Notes under the pieces: model-generated
Databases searched by the model: none
Seen by the model: only the letters and a program-made list of their open reading frames with translations
Told to the model about the DNA's origin: nothing
Translations under genes and position numbers: made by a program
Shown: piece by piece, positions 30,856-40,351 of the stretch
Position numbering within the stretch: the first letter of the stretch is position 1
Layout of the letters: each line of letters opens with the position of its first letter
Assembly (NCBI GenBank): GCA_035772405.1
Contig: JAYKKM010000500.1
Location: forward strand, 280,001-344,000
Length of the DNA stretch: 64,000 nucleotides
DNA from: Chrysogorgia sp. JL179-B06
Lineage: Eukaryota; Cnidaria; Anthozoa; Scleralcyonacea; Chrysogorgiidae
Reading direction: 5' to 3'

Positions 30856-31806
30856 ATGAGTCTAAACTATGGGTATGAGTCTGACGACCCTCATGATAAA
30901 ATACTAAAGAGAACGAAAAGGCATCTGGATGAAGATCCTAAATTAAGCGCGACCGGTGGAAGGATGTCTGGAATAATAGACATGCAAGGCTCAGCGATAA
31001 AAAACGTGGCAGACCCAGTCGATGACTTAGACGCCATGAATAAAAGAACTCTAGAGCAATTGCTATCAGGTTTCCTCAAGAGTCAGTCCTACAACATTGT
31101 GCTCGACTTCAACGTTAACACACACGTCTTGAAAAACATGGAATTTCACGCCAATGGTTCAAGCAAAGTGAAAGCCATTGGTGAAACAAGTAAATTAGTG
31201 CAAAACAACCCAACCTATGGTCCTATTATTGGCATTAACAGTGCAGGCCAAAGTTTTCTATCCCCTGTGTTAACACCACTCCCACTTGAGTCAGGTCTCC
31301 ATTTTAATTGTCCCAGTATGCAATGGTGTGACCTTTCCATTTTTGTTGTGGTGAGGTTACCTATGAGAACTGCTGGATCAAATTGGGAGACAATTATATC
31401 AAACGACGACGGTCAGTGGGATAAGTTCATAGGGTACAAGACTGGTATGACTAATGGACTCGCGTATGGTGGTAGCATCCCAGCAATGGAGAGCATTTGC
31501 ACTATTCCAAGTGGCGTTGACCTCACAAAAATGCACATGATATCAATACACTGGCAAATGGACAATTCACACGTCAGAGTCAACAACGTTAAGTCAACCG
31601 ATTCAGACTTCGTAGCGAATATGAAAAATATAGGCACACCCTATGGAACAATTTTTGGAATACACCGACCAAGAATACCTCTCGCACCTTATGCGTACCC
31701 ATCATTGATAGAGTTCTACGGTGTGAAAATCGTGAGTGGTTACATGGCGAACCGAGACATTATAATCATGGGTGGAGAAATGATGAAGGAATATGGTATA
31801 AAGTAA
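30856..31806 (+). CDS. Fibre-like protein with lectin-type domain, Polinton B
   Basis: A 316-residue homologue of the A fibre. The shaft motif GGRMSGIIDMQGSAIKNVAD..DDLDAMNKRTL lies at residues 35-70. A beta-sandwich with TIISNDDGQWDKFIGYKTG, MISIHWQMDNSHVRVNN and EFYGVKIVSGYMANRD covers the C-terminal two thirds. The start is two bases after the stop of the upstream gene. The resemblance to phage tail-fibre shafts and LamG-like domains suggests receptor binding at the virion surface. Confidence 0.65.
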   Translation: MSLNYGYESDDPHDKILKRTKRHLDEDPKLSATGGRMSGIIDMQGSAIKNVADPVDDLDAMNKRTLEQLLSGFLKSQSYNIVLDFNVNTHVLKNMEFHANGSSKVKAIGETSKLVQNNPTYGPIIGINSAGQSFLSPVLTPLPLESGLHFNCPSMQWCDLSIFVVVRLPMRTAGSNWETIISNDDGQWDKFIGYKTGMTNGLAYGGSIPAMESICTIPSGVDLTKMHMISIHWQMDNSHVRVNNVKSTDSDFVANMKNIGTPYGTIFGIHRPRIPLAPYAYPSLIEFYGVKIVSGYMANRDIIIMGGEMMKEYGIK

Positions 31807-32013
31807 ATGGGAGCATGTTTTTCGAGACCTCATGAAATATATAAGATAAACAAAACGACTGACCACATGTTCAAAGCTGGTGGATCATTTGGTCGCGGCG
31901 ACGTAACTCTCGAGCTCCACGCTGAGATTGGTATGAGGTCTAAAAAGACTTACGGCAAACCTATTATGTTACCAGAGTCAGACACTGTGGGAGTGGTGGG
32001 AGACGTGACCTAA
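31807..32013 (+). CDS. Small protein with N-myristoylation signal, 68 aa
   Basis: It starts immediately after the fibre stop codon. The N-terminus MGACFSRP fits a myristoylation site (Gly2, Ser6) with a palmitoylatable Cys4. The rest is polar and charged without a membrane segment. It is likely membrane-tethered by lipid. It is found only in B among the elements that can be compared. Confidence 0.6.
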   Translation: MGACFSRPHEIYKINKTTDHMFKAGGSFGRGDVTLELHAEIGMRSKKTYGKPIMLPESDTVGVVGDVT

Positions 32014-32019
32014 GTTAAA

Positions 32020-32160
32020 ATGGGTTGGTTAAGAAAGCTGGTTCGTGACATTAGAAACTTTTTCAGACGACGTGGAAAACCGAAGACTAACAAAACACAT
32101 CTGATGCGTTGGTACACAACAAACCAGATCTATAAAAGGCGTAGCGCCCACATCGAGTAG
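32020..32160 (+). CDS. Small very basic protein, 46 aa
   Basis: ATG at 32020 follows the previous stop by six bases and the frame ends at TAG 32158-32160. The product begins MGWLRKLVRDIRNFFRRRGK, an amphipathic arginine-rich helix, and stays basic to the end. It could bind nucleic acid or membranes. It is too short for confident assignment, but the tight spacing in the gene row supports it. Confidence 0.45.
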   Translation: MGWLRKLVRDIRNFFRRRGKPKTNKTHLMRWYTTNQIYKRRSAHIE

Positions 32161-32190
32161 TTTTTTTTTGTGGGAGACTATAATATAGCG

Positions 32191-32955
32191 ATGACTTCCG
32201 CGATACTTCGATTATTCGATTTCGACGGTCATCAAATCACGACGGTTAATCACAACGGTGACATATGGTTCAAAGCAAGAGAAGTCGCAAGCGCTCTAGG
32301 TTACGCTCGACCAAAAGATGCAGTTCACGACCACGTCGAACCTGATTGTAAAATGAAGATGGAACAGGCCTCGTTTATCAACGAACTTGGGGTCTACTCA
32401 TTGACGTTCTCGAGTAAAATGGAGCGTGCGAAACACTTCGGAAGGTGGGTGCACACAGAAGTCTTACCAAGCGTTAGAAAAAGTTTAGCTGACGTCGGTC
32501 TCAAACACAATCAGTTTAAAATGATCGAGTTCGATCTCCATACGAAAGTTGTTGGTTTTCTTAGGAAATATTATCCAGAAGCTATTTTGATAGCTGCTTG
32601 TGGTGAGAATCAAGACACTTCGAGTAAAAGAATAAATTCGTGGAAAAAAGGTTACCAACGTGGGACACCTGACTTGATTATTGCTAATGCGAACCGACAG
32701 CACAGCGGGCTTGTGATTGAGTTCAAGAATCCAGGTGGCACAGGTAAGACGTCCAAAGAGCAAGACTCTCTGCTACTCAGATACAAATCCGCTGGTTATC
32801 TAACACTCTTGTGCGACTCGTACGATGACGCTATTACTACGATAATAAAATATCTCTTTGACATTGGGTTTCAATGTTCCCAGTGTTTTCGTAAATTTAA
32901 AAATAAAGCAGCGTTAAGTAACCACGAGAGACGCTACTGTAAAGAGACTTTTTAG
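32191..32955 (+). CDS. BRO-N / VRR-NUC nuclease / zinc-finger protein, Polinton B
   Basis: The complete 254-residue form, with ATG 32191 preceded by CTATAATATAGCG. Residues 5-100 form the BRO-N domain (IWFKAREVASALGYARPKDAV, FGRWVHTEVLPSVRK). Residues 115-215 look like VRR-NUC: a GENQDTSSKRINSWKKGY lead-in, GTPDLII, GLVIEFKNPGGTG with the acidic and lysine catalytic positions, and a downstream KSAGYLTLL. Residues 229-250 form a C2H2-like finger (CSQCFRKFKNKAALSNHE...C). BRO-N usually binds DNA, so this looks like a three-part DNA-directed nuclease. The role could be replication, recombination or attack on competing DNA. Confidence 0.75.
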   Translation: MTSAILRLFDFDGHQITTVNHNGDIWFKAREVASALGYARPKDAVHDHVEPDCKMKMEQASFINELGVYSLTFSSKMERAKHFGRWVHTEVLPSVRKSLADVGLKHNQFKMIEFDLHTKVVGFLRKYYPEAILIAACGENQDTSSKRINSWKKGYQRGTPDLIIANANRQHSGLVIEFKNPGGTGKTSKEQDSLLLRYKSAGYLTLLCDSYDDAITTIIKYLFDIGFQCSQCFRKFKNKAALSNHERRYCKETF

Positions 32956-33188
32956 ACAGTGAGTAATAAGTCGAATTAGCACTCGTTCTCGTTGTTGAGA
33001 CGACGCTTGAGGTGACAACTGCTCTAGCATTTTTTAAAGACGTTTTTTAACTTGATAAAATATCTGTGAGACTCTCTCTCTTTATTTCACAAACCTTCTA
33101 ACCACTGTGTGAAAAAATGTTTCTATGACATTGGACGCTTCATGTGACCAATGTCTAAATTTAAAAAGCGGGGTGTCCGAGAACACCC
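32956..33188. other. Intergenic gap between convergent genes
   Basis: No gene is seen. Near its right end, a GGGTGT-CCGAG-AACACCC hairpin (33171-33188) sits beside the stop of the thymidine kinase gene and may act in transcript termination. Confidence 0.4.
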
Positions 33189-33761
33189 TTAGTTTTGTGT
33201 GGAAGGATGATGACGTCTGCACACTGCGCGATATTGCTCAGCACCACCAACGAATGATGGCCCCGGGTTGTATCTCCAACTGAATGGTGCATCGACAGTT
33301 GTTCCGTAAGTGTCACGGCAAACGACGCAATGCGCTTTTAGAAATGTGATGTCGTCTGCTACTGGGAACAGTGTGTCGAGCTCACCAATTCTTTTTAAGC
33401 GCTCTGTTGATATGAGACCACAAATAATGACGTGAATGCCAGCTTTGACATACTCGCAAATAATTGGGAGTAGATCAGAGTACCAATGGCCCTCATCAAT
33501 GCCGATGACGTCATAGTCAGCTATCTCGGAAGAACTCGGAAGGTTGGTGATTAACTTCGCAGGTAAACTGTCTGATCCGACAACAATGGTCTGACGATGT
33601 GTGGAGAACGCGTGGTCAGTTCGCCTAGTGTCACCTGTGTTGTTCATGTAAAGGACTTTGAGCCCTGACTTACTTAACGCAACTAACCTGCGAAGAGTCT
33701 CTGTTGTTTTTCCTGCAAACATGGGACCAATCACGATCTCTAGTTTACCAACTTTTCTCAT
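33189..33761 (-). CDS. tk: Thymidine kinase (TK1-like), Polinton B cargo
   Basis: A 190-residue type II thymidine kinase that would phosphorylate thymidine to dTMP to feed DNA replication. P-loop GPMFAGKTTETLRR lies at residues 12-25. The Walker B/acidic motif is IDEGHWYSD, where relatives usually have DEGQF. Zinc ligands are CVVC (about 144-147) and CRRHH near the C-terminus, with the substrate loop GGAEQYRAVC. Length fits the TK1/poxvirus family. It lies on the minus strand, against its plus-strand neighbours, and is absent from A. This suggests a later-acquired cassette. Confidence 0.88.
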   Translation of the reverse strand: MRKVGKLEIVIGPMFAGKTTETLRRLVALSKSGLKVLYMNNTGDTRRTDHAFSTHRQTIVVGSDSLPAKLITNLPSSSEIADYDVIGIDEGHWYSDLLPIICEYVKAGIHVIICGLISTERLKRIGELDTLFPVADDITFLKAHCVVCRDTYGTTVDAPFSWRYNPGPSFVGGAEQYRAVCRRHHPSTQN

Positions 33762-33790
33762 GGTTACTATACCCCCAGAGAAATATTTTT

Positions 33791-34486
33791 TTATTGTGGT
33801 GGAAACCGTCGTTCCATGTCGAATACCCGCTGGAGCTCTAAGTTTTTAAGATGAGACCTCGAGCTCTCATGTCTTAAGCGATGCAGTGGGTCGTTGGTGA
33901 CCACACCGCACGGGTGACAGGTGTACACGTTCTCATCTCTCACAAAGTGTCTGTGGGCGGGCGAGAGTACGTGGTCCCTGATATCATCCGCACCTAGTAT
34001 CTCATTACACCCCACCTTGCAAACGTGAACGTCACGGTTTGCAGCGAGCTCTAGCCACGCTTTGGCTTTGGTTGGGCATGGTTTCCACATAAGGGTCGCT
34101 AAGAACACTTCGAGGAAGTTACCGAGTAATGTAGCGTTGGACTTACGAGGGTTGTTCAAGTAGACGCCACTCGCTAACATAAGGTATTTGAATGGTGAGT
34201 GACACCACACAGGGATTACGCTGGCTAATCTATCAGCAAGCTCGTTGGCTCTTTCCTCCCGAAGATCGATCCAAGCGTCGAGAAGATGCCTAGTGCGGTT
34301 GACCTGAGAGCCAAACCGTTTTGGTAACCCTCCGTCGGGGTTGAGGTCAAGGAGTGGTGAGCATACTGAGAAGTACTCGTTTAAGACGTTGGGTCCAGGG
34401 GCGTCTTGTGGGGTAGACACACTGGTAAAGGCCGTTCTCAGCATGTTGGCAATATCTTCTTCGCTAACCTCTCGGGCTTGAGTCAT
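33791..34486 (-). CDS. Double zinc-finger protein, unknown function (231 aa)
   Basis: It starts at ATG 34486 and lies 29 bases upstream of the thymidine kinase in the same orientation, so the two may form one cassette. The N-terminal 150 residues are helical and match nothing I know. Two cysteine/histidine fingers follow: CKVGCNEILGADDIRDHVLS...H (about 155-182) and CHPCGVVTND..H.L.H.SSRSH (about 190-215), similar to matrin/U1-type fingers. It probably binds DNA or RNA. Not found in A. Confidence 0.55.
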   Translation of the reverse strand: MTQAREVSEEDIANMLRTAFTSVSTPQDAPGPNVLNEYFSVCSPLLDLNPDGGLPKRFGSQVNRTRHLLDAWIDLREERANELADRLASVIPVWCHSPFKYLMLASGVYLNNPRKSNATLLGNFLEVFLATLMWKPCPTKAKAWLELAANRDVHVCKVGCNEILGADDIRDHVLSPAHRHFVRDENVYTCHPCGVVTNDPLHRLRHESSRSHLKNLELQRVFDMERRFPPQ

Positions 34487-34605
34487 TATGTTATACTCCC
34501 AGAAAAAATCCTAATTTTTTAGTGCGTTTGGTTTGGAACTGTGAGACACCTGTGAGATACCTGTGAGGTCAACTGTGAGTAAGATAACACGTGATAGTGT
34601 ATTAG

Positions 34606-34941
34606 ATGGCTGAAGACTCACAGACGGCTGTTGAAGCAAAGATCACGGCTGATGTGAAAAGTGTTAAGGTGAAGGACCCAAAGCGTGTCGCTGCCGGTAA
34701 AAAGTTGGCTGAGATATCGAAAGCTGCGAAAGAAAAGAAAATGCGTGAAATGATAGTCAACGAAGAACAGGGTAGTGAGTGGAGCTATGGTTATATTGTC
34801 GGAACACTTGGTGTTATCATTGCTGCTGCTTCACTATGGTACACAATTAGCAGTGAAAAAGAACCTGTGAGTACTGCACCTGCACCTGCGTTAGAAAGTC
34901 ATAAAACTCGTCGTCCAGCGTTAGACACATTTGACTCTTGA
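34606..34941 (+). CDS. Small single-pass membrane protein (111 aa), Polinton B
   Basis: Residues 15-50 form a lysine/alanine-rich helix with VKDPKRVAAGKKLAEIS. Residues 65-85 are a membrane span (YGYIVGTLGVIIAAASLWY), followed by a short proline/alanine-rich tail. The A homologue is frameshifted. A basic helix before a single span suggests a virion membrane or core-linking protein; no family is known. Confidence 0.6.
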   Translation: MAEDSQTAVEAKITADVKSVKVKDPKRVAAGKKLAEISKAAKEKKMREMIVNEEQGSEWSYGYIVGTLGVIIAAASLWYTISSEKEPVSTAPAPALESHKTRRPALDTFDS

Positions 34942-34956
34942 ACAAAACACACGACA

Positions 34957-35199
34957 ATGTATATGACTGCGATCGATCGAAAAGAACTTATGAACGAACT
35001 GTACGACGCGCTACTTGTCACGACTGGTGCTGTGGTAGTGAGTATGATTTCGAAAAAGGCTTTGGGGGAACCATTGGGAACACCAGAGACAGTTAAAGGC
35101 ACAGTGAAACTTGCTGCAGCTGTTGGTGCAGGAACGCTGTTAGTAAAATGGGTGCAATCGAAAAAGTGGATACCGACAGATCCATTCAAATCAACGTAA
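34957..35199 (+). CDS. Small membrane protein (80 aa), Polinton B
   Basis: Homologous to the 77-residue gene of A: AIDRKELMNELYDALLVTTG, hydrophobic stretches at about 17-37 and 55-70, and a conserved KWIPTDPF ending. A second methionine two codons in matches the start of the A protein better. Four bases separate its stop from the next start. Confidence 0.65.
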   Translation: MYMTAIDRKELMNELYDALLVTTGAVVVSMISKKALGEPLGTPETVKGTVKLAAAVGAGTLLVKWVQSKKWIPTDPFKST

Positions 35200-35203
35200 G
35201 TTA

Positions 35204-35623
35204 ATGGTGAGTGTTGTGGCTGGAGGGATATTTAATGCAGTGGCTTTTGCAGGCGCTGGCTTCATGTTTTCGAAGTTTAATCACTCAGGTTACGAAGCTG
35301 AGATGAAAAGGCACAACCATGCGTTGGAACAGTTAGCCAGTGCGAAAGAAGTGTGGTATGAAAATGAAATCGCCAAGAAAGATAAGATCCAGCGTTTACG
35401 ACAACGGCTCTCTGACGCTAATGCTGACATCAATGACACAAACCATGCGTTGGAAGAACTTAGAAGCGTAATGACCATACGGTACAGCGGACGAGTGTTC
35501 ACTGACCTCCCGAAGATTGCGGATTACTACCAACCGAGTGCGGAAATGAAGGAATACCAATTATTGTTTGTTAGCGCGTTAGGTTTGGGTAGTGGAATAG
35601 CGGTATGGGTACTAGTTCGGTGA
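35204..35623 (+). CDS. Membrane / coiled-coil protein (139 aa), Polinton B
   Basis: An N-terminal hydrophobic segment (residues 4-24, FNAVAFAGAGFMF) is followed by a coiled coil (35-100; ALEQLASAKEVWYENEIAKK, SDANADINDTNHALEEL). A second hydrophobic segment closes the protein (118-137). This spacer-between-two-spans layout could bridge membranes or form a rod. The A copy is broken. No named family. Confidence 0.6.
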   Translation: MVSVVAGGIFNAVAFAGAGFMFSKFNHSGYEAEMKRHNHALEQLASAKEVWYENEIAKKDKIQRLRQRLSDANADINDTNHALEELRSVMTIRYSGRVFTDLPKIADYYQPSAEMKEYQLLFVSALGLGSGIAVWVLVR

Positions 35624-35650
35624 AAAAAATATGTTGGAGTAGTATAAGCG

Positions 35651-36274
35651 ATGGACAAACTTATGAGGCAGATGAGTTATGGCTTGACAATTGACGAGAT
35701 CGCGAGCGAGACGCAAACTGAGTGTGGAGGCACCTTCAGAATTTACTACTGCTCGGATTGTGACGTTGTGAAAAACGTAAGCGACTGCGGTGGGTACGCG
35801 TGTCCAAAGTGTGGTGACATCGAATGGGGCTACATTCAGAGTTATGGTGACATGAGACTCACGCGACTAAAAAGCGTTCACAAACGGTCTTGGTGGATGG
35901 GGAGGAGACTACGGAATGTTGTGAAGGGTGAGCACCTTGAGTTGATAAAAGAGGACTTCCTGAAAGTTGTCAATGTGCTGCACTCATGCGATTTGATAAA
36001 GGGTAGAAATGTCAGCAGATATGGATACTACATTATTAGGTTGTGTCATAGAAGACAACTCGAGACACTCAAGAAGGTGCTTGACCTCAAAGACGGGAAG
36101 GTGAAAGACTTGTTTGACAACAATCTGTTTGGGGTGGTGTACCCAAAGCTGGGATGGTGTGAAAGTGGTGATATTTATTACAATGAGTGGCTTAGGAAAA
36201 AAACAAGTGTAGTGTATATAGAAGCCAATGAGTCGGACTGTGAAAAACCCACTGACGAAAAGACGGGCGCATAA
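35651..36274 (+). CDS. Zinc-ribbon protein, possible VLTF3-like late transcription factor (B)
   Basis: Homologue of the 208-residue gene of A. The zinc ribbon YYCSDCDVVKN...YACPKCGDIEWG lies at about residues 32-60. HKRSWWMGRRLRNVVKGEH and a helical part with GRNVSRYGYYIIRLCHRRQ follow, then a conserved NEWLRKK. Its last 47 bases overlap the start of the polymerase gene in another frame. A VLTF3-like role (late gene transcription) is inferred from the ribbon plus helical layout. Confidence 0.5.
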   Translation: MDKLMRQMSYGLTIDEIASETQTECGGTFRIYYCSDCDVVKNVSDCGGYACPKCGDIEWGYIQSYGDMRLTRLKSVHKRSWWMGRRLRNVVKGEHLELIKEDFLKVVNVLHSCDLIKGRNVSRYGYYIIRLCHRRQLETLKKVLDLKDGKVKDLFDNNLFGVVYPKLGWCESGDIYYNEWLRKKTSVVYIEANESDCEKPTDEKTGA

Positions 36275-39200
36275 GACGAGTGCAGCCGTTGTCAATTCAC
36301 TAACAGACGAAGCGACCAACGTTCACGGCTTCTTTAGAGATCAAGAGGGACAACCTGTAGTCGAAGACCTCGCACCGCCAACGCATCTGTTGGATCGAGC
36401 ACTGAGAGGGTTCACAAGGTCCTATGGAGTCGAAGTAATTGACGACAGAGACATCAATCAGGTAAACGCTAGTAGAAGTGCTGTCACTAACCTTTTGAGA
36501 CGTGAGCTGGGTGAGACCAACGGAATGAAAGTGGTGGAGACAGTCAAGGTCACTTTTGAGAAGGCTTTAGAACTCAATAAGACCACATACAAAACTGCCT
36601 ACTTTAACAGCGAAACGTTTGTCGTCATTAACGAGCATGACATTGAGGGTGTCGCCAATCGTGGGTCGGAGCAGATTTTGACGCGGATAGCTGGGTGGCT
36701 ATCTGAGGGGTCTGGATGGACTATCGACAAAATAGATGCGCACTACGTCAATGTCGCTATTTACAGACCTTTGCATGGGAGTAGCTACATTGTGTTGCCA
36801 AAGGAGCTGCGCAACAGTATGAAGGGCTTGATAAACGTGAATAACGATGATGACAACGAGTGCTTTAGATGGTGCCACCTTGCACACAAATTTCCTGTTG
36901 GAAAAAAACTCTGACAGAACGTCAAAGTACGTCAGACATGTCAGTGAGCTGAATTATGACGGAATCGACTTCCCAGTCGCACTCAAAGATTACAACAAGA
37001 TCGAAAAGGCAAACGATATTAGCATCAATGTTTTTGGGTATGAAAATTTGCAGCCATTCCCTGTGTACGTTTCTAAGGAGACGTATCCTGACCATATGGA
37101 CCTATTGTTGATAACTAACGACGCGGGCAACAAGCATTATGTGTACATTCGCGATTTTAACAAATTCATGTACCGTCAGACAAAGTATAAGGCGAGGAAA
37201 GCACTTTTGTAGGTATTGTTTGCAGTGTTTTACCCGAGCGGACGTGCTTGAACGCCATGTGGAAGTATGTTTGGTCATCAATGGGAAGCAAGCTATTAAA
37301 ATGCCACAAAAAGGCGCGAAAGTAAAATACGAGAATTTTAGTAGACAACTAAATGTGCCGTTTGTGGTGTACGCAGACTTCGAGGCTATCACACAGAAGG
37401 TGCACACAACAACACCATCGAGCAAGTGTAGCTACACAAACGCCTACCAGAGGCACGTTGACTGCGGTTATGGGTACAAATTAGTTTGTTGCTACGACGA
37501 CGAGCATAGTAAGCCAGTAAAAGTGTATCGTGGTGAAAATGCAGTTAACAAATTCATTGGGGAGATGTTAGAAATTGTTGAATATTGCAAAAAGACATCT
37601 GAGAGTCACTTTAACAAAGAGATGATACTGACTGACGACGATAAGAAGAATTTCGACGAGGCTAAGAGTTGTCATATTTGTAGTGTTGAGTACACTAGCG
37701 CTGACGTTAGAGTGAGAGACCACTGTCACGTGTCAGGTAAGTACAGAGGGTCTGCACATCGTCAGTGTAATGTGAACTTTAAGTTGACTGACAAAATCCC
37801 TGTGATCTTTCATAACTTGCGCGGCTACGATAGCCATTTCATCATGCAGGAGATTGGTAAGTTTGGTCAAGACATAAATGTGATACCAAACAACATGGAG
37901 AAGTACATGGCGTTCATGCTTGGAAAAAACTTGGTATTTTTGGACAGCTTTCAGTTCATGAGTAGTGGTCTAGACAACTTGGTGAGGAACCTACCAAGGG
38001 ACGCTTTCAAATACACGTCAGAAGTGTTTCGCGACGAGGGGTTGGCACTTATGACAAGAAAGGGGGTCTATCCCTACGATTATATGGACTCCTTTGAAAA
38101 ATTCGATGAATGCGAGCTACCCTCCAAAAAGGACTTCTACAGCATTCTGAATGACGAGCATATTACGGAAGAAATGCACGAGCACGCCATCGATGTGTGG
38201 GACTACTTCGACGTTGAAAGTATGGGTGGGTATCACGACCTGTATTTGAAAAGCGATGTGCTCTTGCTTGCCGACGTTTTTGAGAACTTTAGAAAGACAT
38301 GCCATCGCGAGTATAAATTAGACCCGTGTCACTATTTCACGTCGCCTGGATTGGCTTGGGATGCCATGCTAAAGATGACTGGAGTAGAACTCGAATTATT
38401 GTCCGACATTGACATGTTCCAGTTCGTAGAATTAGGTATGCGTGGTGGTGTGAGCTACATATGCAACAGACATGGCGTGGCGAATAATAAGTACATGGAA
38501 GGGTATGACAAAGAGCAAGAGTCGAAGTATTTGATGTACCTTGACGCCAACAACTTGTACGGATGGGCAATGAGTCGAAGTCTACCTACGGGCGGCTTCA
38601 AGTGGTTGACTGAGAAAGAAATAGAAAAAGTTAATCTGCACGACTATCACAACAATAGTAAAAAAGGTTTACTGCTCGAAGTCGACTTGGAGTACCCAGC
38701 CCATTTGCACGACCTACACAACGATTACCCGTTGGCTCCCGAGAAGATGGAGATAACCGTTGACATGTTGTCGGAGTACTGCACGAAAATCAAAAATAAG
38801 TTTAACGTGAGTGTTGGTGGTGTAAAGAAGCTGGTGACTAATTTGATGGACAAAAAAAAGTATGTGTGTCACTACGGAAATCTGCAGTTGTACATGGATC
38901 TTGGATTAAAAATCAATAAGATTCACAGGGTCCTGCAGTTTGACCAGTCCAAGTGGCTAGGCAAGTACATCGACTTTAACACAGTCAAAAGAACTGCGGC
39001 TAAGAACGCTTTTGAGAAGGACTTCTTCAAGTTGATGAACAACAGTGTGTTCGGAAAAACGATGGAAAACTTGAGGAAGCGTGTGGACGTAAGATTAGTG
39101 ACCACTGCGAAGAAATTAGAAAAGCTTGTCTCGAAGCCGACGTTTGTGTCTTGCAAAATATTTAGCGAGAACTTAGTCGCTGTCCATAAGGTTAAAGAAA

Positions 39201-39844
39201 CGCTGACACTAAATAGACCTGCATATGTGGGTATGTGCATACTAGACTTGAGTAAAACGCTGATGTACAATTTTCACTACAATTATATTATGAAAAAGTA
39301 CTCTAGCGACACCTGTAGATTGCACTTCACTGACACTGACACTGACAGTCTGTTGTACTCAATCAAAACTGACGACGTTTATTCCGACTTTATGATGGAG
39401 TGCGAAAAGTTCGACAATAGCGACTACCCTGCAGACAGACCATTCTTTTTTAGAGAGAATAAGAAAGTTATTGGGAAGATGAAGGACGAGTGCGCTGGAA
39501 CGCCAATTGTCGAGTTCGTCGGGTTGCGCAGTAAAATGTACAGCTATTTGAAAGAGGGTGGAGGTGGCGGGAAAACCGCTAAAGGTATTAGAAAAAATAT
39601 AATTAAAAAGGTAATCAGACACGAAGATTACAAAAGTGTGTTACTCGAGCAGAAACAGTTGCGACACACAATGAAGACCATTAGAAGTGTCAAACATCAG
39701 CTAGGTAGTTATGAAATTAATAAAGTGTCGCTATCCTGTTTTGATGACAAACGATACCTTTTAGAAAATGGCATTGACTCCTACGCATATGGTCACAAAA
39801 ACATTGTAGTGAGAGATAACAACACATCCACTGACACATCTTAA
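36228..39844 (+). pseudogene. Family B DNA polymerase, Polinton B, two frameshifts
   Basis: A protein-primed polymerase of about 1,200 codons. An N-terminal unknown domain (PPTHLLDRALRGFTRSYG) leads to a C2H2-like finger (CRYCLQCF), exonuclease YADFEAIT near 37370, an endonuclease-VII-like CHIC...DHCHVSGKYRGSAH, motif A YLDANNLYGWAM near 38540, motif B MNNSVFGK near 39035 and motif C near 39332. Frameshifts occur in an A-run at 36901-36907 and near 37195-37210. Motif C reads DTDTDS, two residues longer than the DTDS in A, from a repeated GACACT. The gene runs rightward and ends 30 bases before the right terminal repeat. Confidence 0.85.
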
Positions 39845-39873
39845 AACACTGCGACGTAACCCCCATAAGGTTG

Positions 39874-40318
39874 TTTTCTCACTGACTCGCTAATCGACAA
39901 ATTCGCTATAGAGAATCCTGACGAACTAAACGACGAGTTGCAAAAAGACCCGCTATTAAAGAAAGATGTTGAGAGCATTGTCGCGGTTGTGACACCGTAC
40001 GTACCTTTCTTAGGCTTGTTGTCGGGAGGAATCACAACGTCGAAATATGTGTACGATCACCATTTTAGAAGTGCGACAAACGCTGAAAATAGTGAACAAA
40101 CGGACTAATCTATTATTAACAGGTGGCAATAATCTAATTTGCATAACAGGTGGCAATTTTATCACGCGTGAGACACTTTTACGATATATAAATTTGTGAA
40201 AATGTTGAATGTTTATTTTTTCTTAAATGTGATTTGACACAAATTTGTGAAAATGTTGAAATGGTTTTTTTAAATTTAATCTTATTTATTTTTATTTTTA
40301 TTTATTTTTATTTATTTA

Positions 40319-40351
<33 letters not shown>

